A DNA stretch of 64,000 bases. It comes from Liolophura sinensis. Taxonomy: Eukaryota; Mollusca; Polyplacophora; Chitonida; Chitonidae. Positions 12,795-26,149 of this stretch are shown one piece after another (the stretch's first letter is position 1; each line of letters opens with the position of its first letter). The notes below the pieces were generated by a model, which saw only the letters and a list, made by a program, of their open reading frames with translations, had not been told where the DNA came from and searched no databases. The stretch is taken from the NCBI RefSeq assembly GCF_032854445.1, contig NC_088302.1, positions 11,835,338 through 11,899,337 on the forward strand, written 5' to 3'. The position numbers and the translations under genes are program-made.

Positions 12795-12833
12795 GTACAA
12801 ACTGTTTGTACGACAGGTACAAACTGTTTGTAC
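12795..12833. repeat. Duplicated perfect palindrome
   Basis: GTACAAACTGTTTGTAC occurs twice with a 22 bp period (12795-12811 and 12817-12833). Each has 7 bp arms around CTG. Confidence 0.95.
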
Positions 12834-15800
12834 TATACATACATGGCAGCTATCTAGGTTTTCTTACACTCGGTGTGTAAGGTGACACATTTGATCCATG
12901 ACAAAATTGGCAAATCATAGAGATTTATGTCCCATAATCAGGTTCATAATGACCCCATAAGGCATCCTCATTACTTATACATAATGATTACATTATAGCA
13001 TCACAGCCATTTTTTCGCCATAGACAGACTTCAAATTTACATAGAAATGTAGCCAGGCTGTTAAGGTGATTACAGGATATGTACATATTGAGTACATATG
13101 GAGTGAGGTGCCTGGGATTGTACTCAAATTATGTGCATGAGCAATTATTCAAATTTGGATGATTTGCTAATTGGTTGTTCATTGTAATATCACGCATGTA
13201 AGTTTCTCCTCACACACATACGATTTGCAGTACATCAAAGTGGAGATACTAATGTGTAATTTGATAGTTGGACATGACGTAATGCAATTTGTGTATATAC
13301 ACTTATCTACAATGAGAAACTTTATAATTGTGAGATCTTTATAATTTGCAGTTTTTCTATTCTTATTTTACTCTCATACAAGCAATATATCGTAATTAAC
13401 ATCGCAGTTAAAAATCAAGCACTTTTATTTAATTAAATGTTCCTTATATACATGTACAAGGTACTTTTACTGGATTGAGGTCAGTTTTACAGGTACAATT
13501 TATACACTACCAAACTTTGACAAATAACAGACAAATTTTTTCACATATGATGTAGATATTCACATTAGAGTGAAAAAAAAGTGCTACAACATGTACACAT
13601 ATGTACCTGACAAATGTTCAGTATTCTTTATTTCAACCCACCATCTATTCTGGACATCTGCTCAATTATTCATCCAAACATGTGTCTTAAATAGAAAGTC
13701 AGAAGGTAAAGATCTTAATCAAATCCTGTAAAATTTAGCAAGCTTTGTTTGCTGATGCCACAGTTTTAGGGCAAGTATATTGCAGATTTGTTCGAACTTT
13801 GTACATGTCTGAACGTAATCACACTCCTAACCAAATACCTTACCTAAACACCATACCTGTTTGGGTAATTAGACCATTACACGTAACTCCTCAGTTAACC
13901 TTAGACAGCCTACATGTAGATGACCTATCCCTTATCAAATATGAACACGTTCTAGAAGTCCGCTGAACTGATACATGTAGCTTTACCACAGGTACAAAAT
14001 ATTGTAAATTTTGCCACAAACTGACTACACTATGTCCATATGATAGCCAGCTGTCAGCTGACCTTACTTCTGACCTGCCAGTCATGTGACCCTCCAGACT
14101 GTCAGTCACTGATATGCCACAGTACAATAGCGCTCACAACAGCGGAGCTCATAAGGGGAGGTAATCCCTGCGGACTAATAAGGGAAATAATTCATCGGCG
14201 ATGAAAGCCACCCGGTTGATCATGTTTTTGGCATTGGCCTCCAATGGTAAATTATTCCTCAGTTAGGTTGTACAAGCAGTCTGTGAAACAGGATATATAC
14301 TCAAAGATGCTAAAACCTAGACTTTTTGACAAAAATCAATCAGGGCAAAATCCAATGAAATATTGGATCAAAACATACCCTCGAATCTACAATGTACAAT
14401 AAAGTTCCTAAAAATTATAAAGGGTCAAACTTCAGAATTACTCAAAACTACAAATAGTACAGATATAGATCAGATATTTTACTGAGAGGCAATGATTTCA
14501 GCTATTCTTGGTAAATACAGACAATTTGATTTGATTTACAAATATGGATTTTAGGCCAAAATCTCTGGTAAAGCCTCTTTACATAAATAACATCAACAAA
14601 TGAAATGGAAAGGGGTTTGATTAAAGCTGATGTATTTTAACACAAACTAAATGGATATCTAAAGAAGACCTTACATCTCAGTTACATTTTCCATTGTCTA
14701 AATCCCTTAAATGTGATTTAGAATAGTCTTGGGAAATATGCCATAAAATTTTAATTCCATGTACCATAAAAAAAGGCTGAAATATACATTGTACTTGTTC
14801 ATGAATTAACAAACATGTTCTTGATCACAGATAAGGTTTTCACGGCTTAATAATAACAGAAAAAATTTACATGTCAACCTTAATAACAAACATAACTTGT
14901 GAAGGTGTCTTCAATGATGTCACTTGGGATCACGATATTTAAACCAGCCCCCTACCTCAATGACAGAACAATGCCTCATGAATATTCATTATCATGCATG
15001 TATGTAATCATGTCAAACCTAGGAACAACACAACAGACAGGTGAAAAATTATCAATATTCAAACATGCCTTTTAATCCTATAGTCGTGCTTCGGCCACAT
15101 GTATATTTCATAAAGGTAGAGTGTATAGCTCAGGTGGATACCTGTCATAAACCCTGAATGATTCTCCTCATTCATACAAGTCCAAATCTGAGGCTAAATT
15201 GATAATAAGACAGGCATAATCAACTCACAGACACGATATTATTATCTGCTTGTCAGGAAAAGCTGATTTTTTTACACAATAGGAAAACACTGGTATAAAA
15301 CATTTTTGTGAGCTATTTTTCATCTAACATGTGATTCAATATTGGGAAGATATCAATCAAGGTATACATTTACAAGGACTTCATGTACAAGGGTTAACGA
15401 CACGGATATTTTTTGGGGGCGAAATCATGTACATGAATACAGTATTTAGTTATTCCTTTACATTCAGGATTGTTGGTTAACAAGAAACTTCCACTTTAAA
15501 TGTGTAAAATGGTGGTTATTTAAGCATTACTTCGTCATATGCTGTCCTACATCACACACTCTGCTTTGTCTATAATGATTTGCATGCAAGTAAATGTGCA
15601 GGTTCGTCAGTCCATCCCTGTCATGCAGAAACCATGTAAGATGTAAATAATTAACTGATTTAATTAATAATATTACACTGAGTCTGTAAACATACGACTT
15701 GTCATCCCCAACTTAATATTCACCTGTGCACACACCTGTTATATATTTCCTGAGGAAGTCATGTGCGTTCACAGTCATATACATCAATGCTGGACTCACA

Positions 15801-16862
15801 GGTGCTAATGAACACAGAGATTAAAAAAAATTGAATGGGAGCCTTAACATATCCACATTTATAAATACACAAAGGAGCTTGGTGTCGCCAGATCTGAGTG
15901 GTTTTTGCTTCTTTTCAGAAATATATTTAGTTTTATGCATGACATCATGATTAAAACAAACATACATGTATACAAATCAGTTGCTTTGGTACCCTTTTGA
16001 ATAGCAGCCTTTCATATGCTATGGTATTCTGAAAGTCTTATTTTACTGCCGCATAAACTGTGTGTGCATCTGGGGAGTTTTACCATACACAAGTACAGCA
16101 CGGCAGTGTGTAAGTAGAGGTACCCTTTTATTGCAGGATTTTTCATGGCGTTCAAGTTTTATGCCAATCAATCAAATGTTTAATTGCAGGGTTGAACAAT
16201 AGTGTGTGAAGCTATTAACCTGTAGGCATTTCTGAAAATACTCATATAAGAGCCATGGAATGCTGTTAAAAAGTTTGCGATATTCACACCATCTCGACAC
16301 TTAACAGAATCCTAAGCCGGATTCATTGATTGGGTATCTATTATTCAGGAATGCCTCATGACCCAATATCTGTAAAACACAGACTACTATTGGGTAGCTT
16401 GGCCCTCCTGCTGATACAGATTCACGGCAGTTCTAAACCTCCTGGGAGATGGTATGATGTGCCATTTCACACTTTAGAGTAATCTCCCTTGTTTCCAAGG
16501 CTTGCTTTGAAGTTTCTTCAATTGGTTTCCACAGAGGATAATGGCCATACCATAACAGTGATTCTAATGAATGGTGTGGGAATTTTATCCATGCAAAAAT
16601 ATAGCCCCTGACACATGTATCTATTTGAAATACTAAAGTGAGTTTGACACGTATCATATGACAGTATGACAACAGTGGCAATACCTGCTTCCAATACAGT
16701 GACCATAACCATTATTAAAAGATTGCAGCTTTCTTTCATGAATGTTGGTAATATTTTCAGCTAACAATTGCAGTTAACTTATTTCATAATAAAAAGGATG
16801 TTGTTCACTCTAAGAGCGAAATTTGAAAAAAGGTAAGTCTACATGTATGAGTCATATTTATG

Positions 16863-17118
16863 AATTTTTTTTTTTTTTTTTTTTGATTGGTGTTTTACGC
16901 CGTACTCAAGAATATTTCACTTATACGACGGCGGCCAGCATTATGGTGGGTGGAAACCGGGCACAGCCCGGGGGAAACCCACGACCATCCGCAGGCTGCT
17001 GGCAGACCTTCCCATTTACGGCCGGAGAGGAAGCCAGCATGAGCTGGACTTGAACTCACAGCGACCGCATTGGTGAGAGGCTCCTGGGTCATTACGCTGC
17101 GCTAGCGCGCTAACCGAC
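16863..17118 (-). mobile_element. V-SINE (RUDI-like), near full length
   Basis: Minus orientation, starting on plus with a long T run and GATTGGTGTTTTACGCCGT. The core, the CTGCCAGCAGCCTGCGGATG segment and the tRNA-like head with both promoter boxes are all present. Flanks TCATATTTATG (16852-16862) and TCATATTAATG (17119-17129) form an 11 bp target-site duplication with one mismatch. The head is clipped a few bases short of the A-box start. Confidence 0.9.
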
Positions 17119-17926
17119 TCATATTAATGGGAATATAAGTAATTTTAGCTTGGACTGCAGACCAAGTCCAGTATCAAATTACATCCATTCACCAGTACAA
17201 ATGTCCTCATTACAAATGTGCCCATTCACCAGTACAAATGCATCAGGTATGGGAATTTAACCAACATTTACATTTCAAATACCCTAACCTCACCAGGTCA
17301 AAGCAAAAAATCAGCAAGTTGTACTTCAATGATATGAATGACAGAATCTAATGAAGTCTTACAAGTTACACTTATAGATCGTAGGAAGAAAATACAACCA
17401 CATTCATCTAACCTGGTCATACTAAATCACTGCTTGCTTTTTATTTCAAAATTCCAAAATATGTTGTCACATGAACTATTACTAATGGCAAACTTTTCCA
17501 GTTTATAGCAGATTTGAACAATTTTTTTTTTATCCCCACAGTATATTACATTTTAAGGCTATCAGATCAAAGGTTCTGAAGGAAAAGTTTCCCTAAAGGA
17601 TTACATCTCCAACATGGCCGCTAAGTTAAAGTAGGTCAGCAATGCATAAAAGTTGTATACACTAGCTCATAGCCCAGGGATTTGGTAATGAACATGGTAA
17701 GTAATAAAAGAAATTTGCAATTTTCTATAAAAATGACATAATGCAAATTCCAAGAAAAAAATAATCTGAGCCTAAACAAAATGCTTTCAGGTTTCAATTT
17801 GGAATTCTAGTAAACATTAACTACTTGATTAGCTCTGAAGATCAACGTACATGTAAGCAAGATTCAAACCAAACTCATTAAATTTGGTCCAGCAGGAATG
17901 CAAATATCAAACAAACTATATACTCT

Positions 17927-18130
17927 AAATCTTCAACCTTTTCAACTGATCCTAAAACCATTATTTTGAAACATTCTGGGAGAACTACGACGTGTAAAGA
18001 AATGATTTGCACAGTTTTATGAAGCTTGCATCTTCAGTGACACAAACAAATCATTTTTAGCCTCATTGTCATAATAACTTTACATATAAACTCCATTGGA
18101 AAAAGTGCTTCAATAGTTGAAAAGGTTAAA
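17927..18130 (+). mobile_element. MITE family 2, copy B
   Basis: AAATCTTCAACCTTTTCAAC at the left, ATAGTTGAAAAGGTTAAAG at the right. The interior aligns over its full length with the copy at 240-447. Confidence 0.8.
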
Positions 18131-18654
18131 GTGAATAACAAACAACTAAAATACATGAAGTTAATCTACCACAAACACGACAAATGAAGACAAAAACATT
18201 GGCTCGTGAAATCTGTGTGATGAAGTGCCAAACCAATCCATCTTGGTTAAATTTGTCCTCACGTTTCAGCAACAACTCTGAACACAAATTTTATTTATTT
18301 GCTACTAACCAACTTTCTCATGTGACATACATGTACAAATATGTATAGTGGTGGAGGAGAAGTGGTGTTAAATGAAGGTTAGACTTTGGTCACAAATATA
18401 CCCCAACCAGTGCTAGTGAGAATTTACAAATTCCCTGTCCAAGGCCGGTTTTGAAACCACAGCTTATGTGTCTTGTGGACTGAAAGGTGGCACCTAATAA
18501 AAGGCTTGCTACATAAATGGTTCAATAAGACAGACAGTTTTCCCCACTAAAAACTCAATGCACAACCCAGGTTGTAAGAAGTAAATATTTAAATCACACT
18601 TTAATACTGGAATGTTTCAGAGAAAACATAAACATATTTAAGTAGAAGACTTAC

Positions 18655-18798
18655 CTGGTATGAGAGAATGAAGGGTTTGTTCATTGACTTGTCTGGCTTT
18701 CACCACATGTCTCTCACATGACCCTTCAAACACAAGGTAAAGTTCTCCTCCAGGTGGGAACTCTGTTCCGTCTGAGAATGCTACGACAATAGTCCCAC
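18655..18798 (-). CDS. RhoGEF-like protein, exon 3 (N-terminal domain, residues 6-54)
   Basis: The exon encodes a beta-rich segment with GGELYLVFEG and ERHVVKARQV, then TLHSLIP. This matches the conserved opening of AKAP13 and ARHGEF28, where a fFxxFxGSxxRH-type motif is followed by a TLxxxxPGH-type motif. The donor is GTAAGT below 18655. Two acceptor AGs lie 4 bases apart. The upstream one (exon from 18802) adds GGAG and would suit a phase-0 upstream exon. The downstream one (exon from 18798) keeps frame with the ATG at 56336. As drawn, the exon is 144 bases with phase 1 on both sides. The open frame runs through the exon in either case, so the coding call is firm and only the 5' edge is uncertain. 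Confidence 0.85.
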
Positions 18799-20079
18799 CT
18801 CCCTACAGCAGAAAAAGGCAAAACATAATAAACCCATCCATCTATGCTACATCACAAACACATATCAACAAACCATGGGTTGATATTTGAACAGGTAGGC
18901 TTACAATAAAAGTCCAATAAAAAACTCAATTCTAGTTTTCGCCAGTAACATTAAATGTATGCTAGTGATATCACAACACACATTTTCCACCACGCCTACC
19001 TGACAATGTTTTGATAACAACTATCCAAAGGTAAGATACTGGAGTCCAGGTGTAACACAATACAGGATATGTGGAAATCATACGCTGGATTAAACCCCAT
19101 AAAGGCGTACAGTACTCAAGTCTACTAACATGTCACACTGTTCAGTGTTGCTGTTATCAGGTACTTTCAATGACCACATAAACTCAAGTGCAACCAATCA
19201 GGTTGCGATTACAAAATCAGGTTACAAAAAAAACGCACGTATGTAGAGCCCTGGCATACTTGTGATAGGATAAACAACTAGCTGGTTACAACTTGAAGGA
19301 CACAATCAAATCAACTACATGCATTTGAGATGACAGGAAATCTTAGTAATAATGTGTACATACCATAAATGCCCATAAATTAAGTACATAAATGACTTGC
19401 CCATTCCTGATTCTGAGATTTCTATTGATTTTAGAAAGGTGTTTTGAAGTTTACACGAAACATGGGATGATATTCTACTGGAAAAATGTAAGTTTCAGCA
19501 CCAAAAATAACATTTGTGACATTTATTTGCCTCTAAAACCTGTGGTGGAAATTTTAGGTCATTCCTATGGTATGTATAATATCATTCAGTGTGCCAGAAT
19601 GACACTAACCTAAATCAGCAGTTTCATTAGAACAGCTTTCCGACCAAATACACATCATCAACATAAACTGACACTAAAGGCCAATCCTTCACTTTTTTTA
19701 ACCTTGACCTTATAGGAATTATTAGTTCACAAAGAAAAAGTTCTTTTGCAGAAAGCCTGAGCAGGTGTTGCATCAATTCAGGTGTGAAAGCAATCGTTTT
19801 GGTGCAAATTATAACCATGAGCTATTAAATATACAATAAGAAAAAAACAGATACGTGACAAAAACAATAACATATTTTTTACTGTCTAACATATCAGGAT
19901 ATAGTTATATATGTGTACACATGTGTATTTACATCTATTGTTTTAGCACTTTGAGCCTGAAAACCTTGCACAGCTGTATAGACCTGATCAGACTGAATGT
20001 TGATCTTCTCCGAGTGCACAAATCTTTGCAATTTGCTTTGTACAAAATAAAAGCTGCATGCTTCAGGAATTCATTCCTA

Positions 20080-20289
20080 CTGTAATTTTTCAACTTTTTC
20101 GCATGTTTTGCAATTCAAGTATATTCTAAAGGCATTATTCTGTGTTCACTGATAAAATGATAATTTTTGTATAGCCTTGAAACTGGCCAATCCAAACAAA
20201 AGTAGTTTTGTCTCCAAAATCAAATTCAAAACATGCAAAAATTGCACAAAGAGTTGCTCTTTCATCTTCAAAAAGGTTGAGGAATTTAG
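20080..20289 (+). mobile_element. MITE family 1, copy C
   Basis: TGTAATTTTTCAACTTTTTC at the left, AAAAAGGTTGAGGAATTTAG at the right. The interior TGAAACTGGCCAATCCAAAC is shared with the other copies. Confidence 0.85.
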
Positions 20290-21224
20290 GTAGTCAAATT
20301 ACATTCCAAAAGTATCAAACTACACATATCCCTCATTATAAAGTTGCTGCTGGTATGCCACTGACCTTACTACACTAATAGGAGTTAGTCCAAAAGATAA
20401 GACTAACAGTTCAAAATGTTTAAGATCCTCTAACTATTTATTTCACTGAAAGAGTTTAACCATCTTTCGTAATACAATTTCATCTCTATGTGCTCCCATA
20501 GCTCTTGCATGCCCATTGGTTTACCAGTGTGTACTTAAATGAACACATGGCGTCGTTACAATAAACAGAAATGTTACTTATGGTAAGAACACCTGGGTAT
20601 ACACAAAGACAGACCAGGCCTTGATCTTTTTGACTTTTATTGGGTAGTAACATTTCTTGCAACCAATGCAAATTCACTTTATTATTCTGATAAAATTAGT
20701 CCACCTACACATTTCTTCACTCTTCTTATATAAATGTAGTGCCAAAGATGGGAACCCAGGAGAACATTCCTTTCCCTTTATATCCATGTATGTATGTAAT
20801 GTTTTTCATCACCTTTTCTTGTACCTTAAGTTATTCTTTTATACACAACACCCAAGAGTAGCAAGTACACTTTTCATTTTTATTAATATATGTCACAATA
20901 TTTTGGACTGGTTTAGATTGTCTGTAATACAAAATGCACCATCAGTACTGACTGTAACTTTACCATGTTTTACCTGTAGAGATAACGGTGTTTTAACACA
21001 CCTGTATCTGTGGGTTTGTTATTAGTGAAAACAAGCTTCTGTGTGAATGTCCACAGGTAAATAAGGCGAGAGGTACAGGTACAATATCACACATGAGCGT
21101 TATGTGTGTAACAATAGTGTCATGTTACCTCAGCAATGCTGATATTTCACATGGGCCTCCATCAGCATTCACAATGAAATATTAGCACTGAATGGACCAA
21201 CCTCAACATACATATATACTGACT

Positions 21225-21330
21225 GTATTTCACCTAAAGTTTAGCATTTTTCAAGTGACAAATTAATCCACCCTATAAAGCCACTTAAGAATTTGTGAAG
21301 TTTGATTAATATTTTTTTCTTATCATATTT
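21225..21330 (-). repeat. Dispersed short repeat, inverted copy
   Basis: ACTGTATTTCACCTAAAGTT, TTTTTCAAGTGACAAATT and ATTTGTGAAGTTTGATTAAT. The second half also appears near 47037-47070 (TTTTTGTGAAGTCCGATTAA). Confidence 0.5.
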
Positions 21331-21711
21331 TTCTTTCACTGATGCACAAGTATACCAAATCCATAAAGTTATATAGCAGATAAATGGGAAGTTTTATATA
21401 CACTTTGCAATCAATAATGAAAATGTACTGGAACTTAAACATTAAAGAATCTAAGCAAAAATGCCAAATACTTGTGTGTACAAAGGATATATTTTAAAAA
21501 AAAAGCGAATGACAAAGTGGTATTACATATAGGCAGGTGTACTCAGTAAATCGTGACATAAATGATAATCTGTAAATCAAGATTCAAAACACTGTATCTG
21601 TACCAGCTAAATCAAATACGTATATATTTAGTAAATTATGACACTAATACTGTACTTACAAACAGCACAGTACCATTGCATTTACAGTATTCAGTAAATC
21701 TTGATACAGCA

Positions 21712-23333
21712 TGCATTCACCGATTCATCTCACATATAACCAATGCACACTTACTCAATCCTCATACTACATGTATTTGCTAATTCCTCAAGGCACATGT
21801 GTTTACAGATTCGTCTCAGTATATGTTTGTACTTACTCCATGCTTATACTACGTGTATTCACAGATTCGTCACAATATATTGTGTATTTACTACATCCTA
21901 ATGCTACATGTATTCACAGATTCATCACAACCTAGTGTGTATTTACTACATCCTAATGCTACATGTATTCACAGATTCATCACAACATAGTGTGTATTTA
22001 CTACATCATGATGCTATGTGTATTCACAGATTCATCACAATATAGTGGGTATTTACTACATCCTAATGCTACATGTATTCACAGATTCATCACAACATAG
22101 TGTGTATTTACTACATCATGATGCTATGTGTATTCACAGATTCATCACAATATAGTGCGTATTTACTACATCCTAATGCTACATGTATTCCCAGATTCAT
22201 CACAATATAGTGTGTATTTACTACATCATGATACTATATGTATTCACAGATTCATCACAATATAGTGTGTATTTACTACATCCTAATGCTACATGTATTC
22301 ACAGATTCATCACAACATAGTGTGTATTTACTACATCATGATACTATGTGCATTCACAGATTCATCACAATATAGTGTGTATTTACTACATCCTAATGCA
22401 ACATGTATTCACAGATTCATCACAATGTAGTGTGTATTTACTACATCATGATACTATGTGCATTCACAGATTCATCACAATATAGTGTGTATTTACTACA
22501 TCCTAATGCAACATGTATTCACAGATTCATCACAATGTAGTGTGTATTTACTACATCATGATACTATGTGCATTCACAGATTCATCACAATATAGTGTGT
22601 ATTTACTACATCCTAATGCTACATGTATTCACAGATTCATCACAACATAGTGTGTATTTACTACATCATGATACTATGTGCATTCACAGATTCATCACAA
22701 CACAGTGTGTATTTACATCATGATGCTACGTGTATTCACAGATTCATCACAATATAGCGTGCATTTACTACATCCTAATGCTACATGTATTCACAGATTC
22801 ATCACAACATAGTGTGCATTTACAACATCATGATGCTATGTGTATTCACAGATTCATCACAACATAGTGTGTATTTACAACATCATGATGCTATGTGTAT
22901 TCACAGATTCATCACAATATAGCGTGCATTTACTACATCCTAATGCTACATGTATTCCCAGGTTCGTCACAATATTGTGGGCATTTACTACATCCTGATG
23001 CTACATGTATTCTCAGGTTCCTCACAATATTATGGGCATTTACTACATCCTGATGCTACATGTATTCTCAGGTTCGTCACAATATTGTGTGCATTTACTA
23101 CATCATGATACTATGTGTATTCACAGATTCATCACAATATAGCATGCATTTACTACATCCTGATGCTACATGTATTCCCAGGTTCCTCACAATATTGTAG
23201 GCATTTACTACATCCTGATGCTACATGTAATCCCAGGTTCCTCACAATATTGTGGGCATTTACTCAATATATTTACTAATTTATCACAATACATACATGT
23301 ATTTACTAATTTATCACCATACACATGTATTTT
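21712..23333 (+). repeat. 55 bp minisatellite with 110 bp higher-order unit
   Basis: About 29 copies of a unit containing ATTCACAGATTCATCACAA and GTATTTACTACATC. Two variants alternate, one with CCTAATGCTACATGT and one with CATGATGCTATGTGT. This makes a 110 bp dimer over most of the array. From about 22950 a third variant (CCCAGGTTCGTCACAATATT) takes over. Edges are diverged. Confidence 0.95.
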
Positions 23334-24224
23334 CACAAAACACATGACTACATGTAAAATCGTTTCTATATGCGTATCTATCAGATACCAGATTATGCTC
23401 AAGTTTCAGCCACAATTAAGCTACAATCAACACTTCTGCCTCATCCATCTGGGCATACCTGGCTATAGCATTCATCGGATGTGTTTCGTTGTAGTTCCTG
23501 GAATACCTGCACAGCAAACAGGATGGAACAGGAAAACAAAACCAAAGCGGACACCAAAGCATTTACCTGTGAAGCCTTAGAACCATATGTACACAGCACT
23601 TCCAATTCAGAAACATTCAGACACTCCAGCTACTAACAACTACCTACTGAGACAGGCCTTACCCAGAGACGGCTGACTAACCTCCCCACCCCAAGCCGTG
23701 TCAATCAGTGATCAAACACAACTCATGAATATTCATAGAAGGACTAGCCCCTACAATCTTATTACTACCAGTCGTTTATGTACAGTGAATTCGCATGTCA
23801 GGTATGATCAATACTCAGCTTAAATAATGGGAAACAGGTGAGCTACAATATGTACATGTTTTAACGACCCTTTGTACATTGCACAGGTGAAAAAGGCCAC
23901 ACCTGAGCCATACAGATACATGGACATGTAAGTCGTTATTAACTATCAAGGTCTAGTGAAGATTGGCAGCTTATCTACCTGTATACCTAGGAGGGTTAAA
24001 GTTCATAAACGCGTATTGTACATGTAAACGTGGTGAAGGCATTTTTAACATAAGGCAATCTATTTTAAAGAGCTACTCTGGTGTCAAAACATCTGTGTCT
24101 TAAAAGCAAGGTGAGTTGATAAAGACTGGGATAGTCTGAATTGCTTTCCTAAATTGTGAAAATATTGCAGTGAATTAAAACCGATAGTGTATGTTTCCTC
24201 AGAGTATTCAGACACAAATATTTC

Positions 24225-24370
24225 TGTCCCTTCTACTTTGCCTGGTGTGGCGTCACCCACGAACACATGACGTCATCAATCGATGACGTCTAACCACCAA
24301 TGACGCTGCCCCTTCAAACATTCTTGACGTTATCCCAGCATGAATGCCTTACTCAATGTCACATCTGCCT
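24225..24370 (+). repeat. CRE-containing repeat, copy 1
   Basis: It contains the palindromic CRE TGACGTCA (24268-24275) and a second near-CRE TGACGTCT (24284-24291). The following TTCTTGACGTTATCCCAGCA and TTACTCAATGTCACA align loosely with the segment at 58530-58580. Confidence 0.5.
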
Positions 24371-26041
24371 AATTCGACATCATAGGGGGAATATTACCAT
24401 GTCACATCTGGAAAATTTTATGAACACAGCCGAAGATTTTGTTTTTCAAGGAACCTTCAGTTATATGGGTTAAACAGTGTTATTCATCAAAATCCTATTG
24501 AAACATAGTGTTGGGCTTACTCCGTAGGATTTCTTTCATATCACTGTAATATTTCTACGCAATTTGTATTCTGACCAGAGGGGCACTTTAAATGTACGTC
24601 TAGAATTGAGTTATTCTTTAGATAAAGTCAGTTGAAAAGTAGTATAGTTAAACAATTCATTAAGTCCATCTTAACAAGTCAGTCAAATCAGCACAAGTAT
24701 CAAACGAACAACAAAGTATCAGAATTCATCAATAATAGGTACATCTTATTTAAGTACATGTATACTTACACACATTGGCGGTGCAAATCTTAAGATTCTG
24801 AGACTGATTTATCTGACTACTGGTATGTGTAGTACCTTCCAGGAATTTGTGCTGTGTGCTTCATGAGTGTACTTGAAAAAAGGAAGCCAGCAGATCCAGG
24901 GAAACTTTAGATTCCAGGCATTTCATTTCATTTGGAAAGACAACTAATCTTTTAAAGAAATATTTATTTCATTTTATACACAGATCTGGTTTGGCCCAGA
25001 TCTATAATCAACGCTATCAGCAGAGTGATACTATAATACTCCATGTTACTGGACTTGTATACTGAAAGACGTTTAATCAAAGTGAATTTCTTTCATGTGT
25101 TTCAAATCATATATATACTTCTATATATCCTTTAATCCGATACTTATTTGTCAGCAATCATTATAACATTATACACGTATGAGAAACTTGGCCCGCTAAT
25201 ACTTATTTAATACTTATAGTGACTGTGTATCAGGTATTCATTAATCTCCATGAATCTTAAAAACCAAAACTTTAATACACCCCATGCAGACTCTAATCAA
25301 ATCCACAGTATTTTCACCAGCATTTTATAGGACTGTGATTTTCTACGTTCAATATTTACTTCTTTTTCAGCTGACAGGTGTCCAAGTTACAAATCCTCCA
25401 CAATTGTCAGGAAACTGGTTGAAAGACTTCACACCTGTGCACGTATATATGGGTTTACACCTGTAGAGGTATAGTATACCACACTATTATCCCCAAACAA
25501 GCCCCTTCTTCCACATGCACCGACAACATGATTAACAGGTATCACAAGCCCTAGGGTGAGAGGCTCAGGTAGTCCCTGTGGTCAGCATTACAATAGATGT
25601 CCATGGGTGAAGACAGGACATTGTGCTACTCAATACTTGAGTGCACCAGGGTAGCTTGACCTTACATTTTTACAAGTACATGTACCTTACACGGAACAGT
25701 GTTTAACCCACAACTATAGTCAACAACTCACTTTTCTAAAATATCCATACATATGTGGTGCGACTAAAGAGCGAACTCATCGAAATTGACAAGTCAAATA
25801 AAAATAGGACACGTGCTATTCCATATTCAAGTAGCATACTATAAATCACATTCGATAAATTGCATCATCTAACCCAAATATCCTTAATGTATTTATGCTC
25901 CTAGTGGGCAGGATTATAAAAAGCTAAACGAGATGATTACAAATAGGTATTCACACATTATCCTGCATGTTTTCTTGCTCATTTGTTTCAATGGCATTTA
26001 ATGATTCAGTAATGAAGATCTACAGGTATATGTGTACGTCG

Positions 26042-26140
26042 GTGTCCATAGCTGTCAGGTGTATGGGTGCAGCAAATTCTGCATAGCCCAGAGAAAACCA
26101 CTGCTCTTTGCCGTATACCTTACAAACCTCTGGGCTTAAC
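26042..26140 (-). mobile_element. Degenerate SINE-like segment
   Basis: GTCAGGTGTATGGGTGCAGC followed by CCCAGAGAAAACCACTGC resembles the body of the SINE-like piece at 9555-9708. Only about 100 bases are recognisable. Confidence 0.35.
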
Positions 26141-26149
26141 AGATTAAAG

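Larger units (their letters stand above)
8665..18654 (-). other. Intron 3 of the RhoGEF-like gene
   Basis: The intron is about 10 kb, with a GTAAGT donor and a TTTTCAG acceptor. It holds a GATA microsatellite, degenerate SINE-like tails (9555-9708 and 11725-11852), a duplicated perfect palindrome (12795-12833), a GC-richer non-repetitive island (about 14040-14240), a near-complete V-SINE (16863-17118) and a MITE (17927-18130). The stretches between these show nothing I recognise. Confidence 0.8.

Noticed and set aside
19439-19489. Plus-strand exon-like stretch (CFEVYTKHGMIFYWKN) with acceptor and GTAAGT donor
   Set aside because: It is only about 17 codons, with no partner exons and no family match; open stretches of this length are expected by chance.
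21799-21990. Repetitive open frames across the 55 bp array
   Set aside because: These are a by-product of the tandem repeat (55 is not a multiple of 3, and frames close quickly); no signal of translation.
21712-23333. CRISPR-like repeat array
   Set aside because: Repeats are contiguous with no unique spacers, in eukaryotic intronic DNA; this is a minisatellite.
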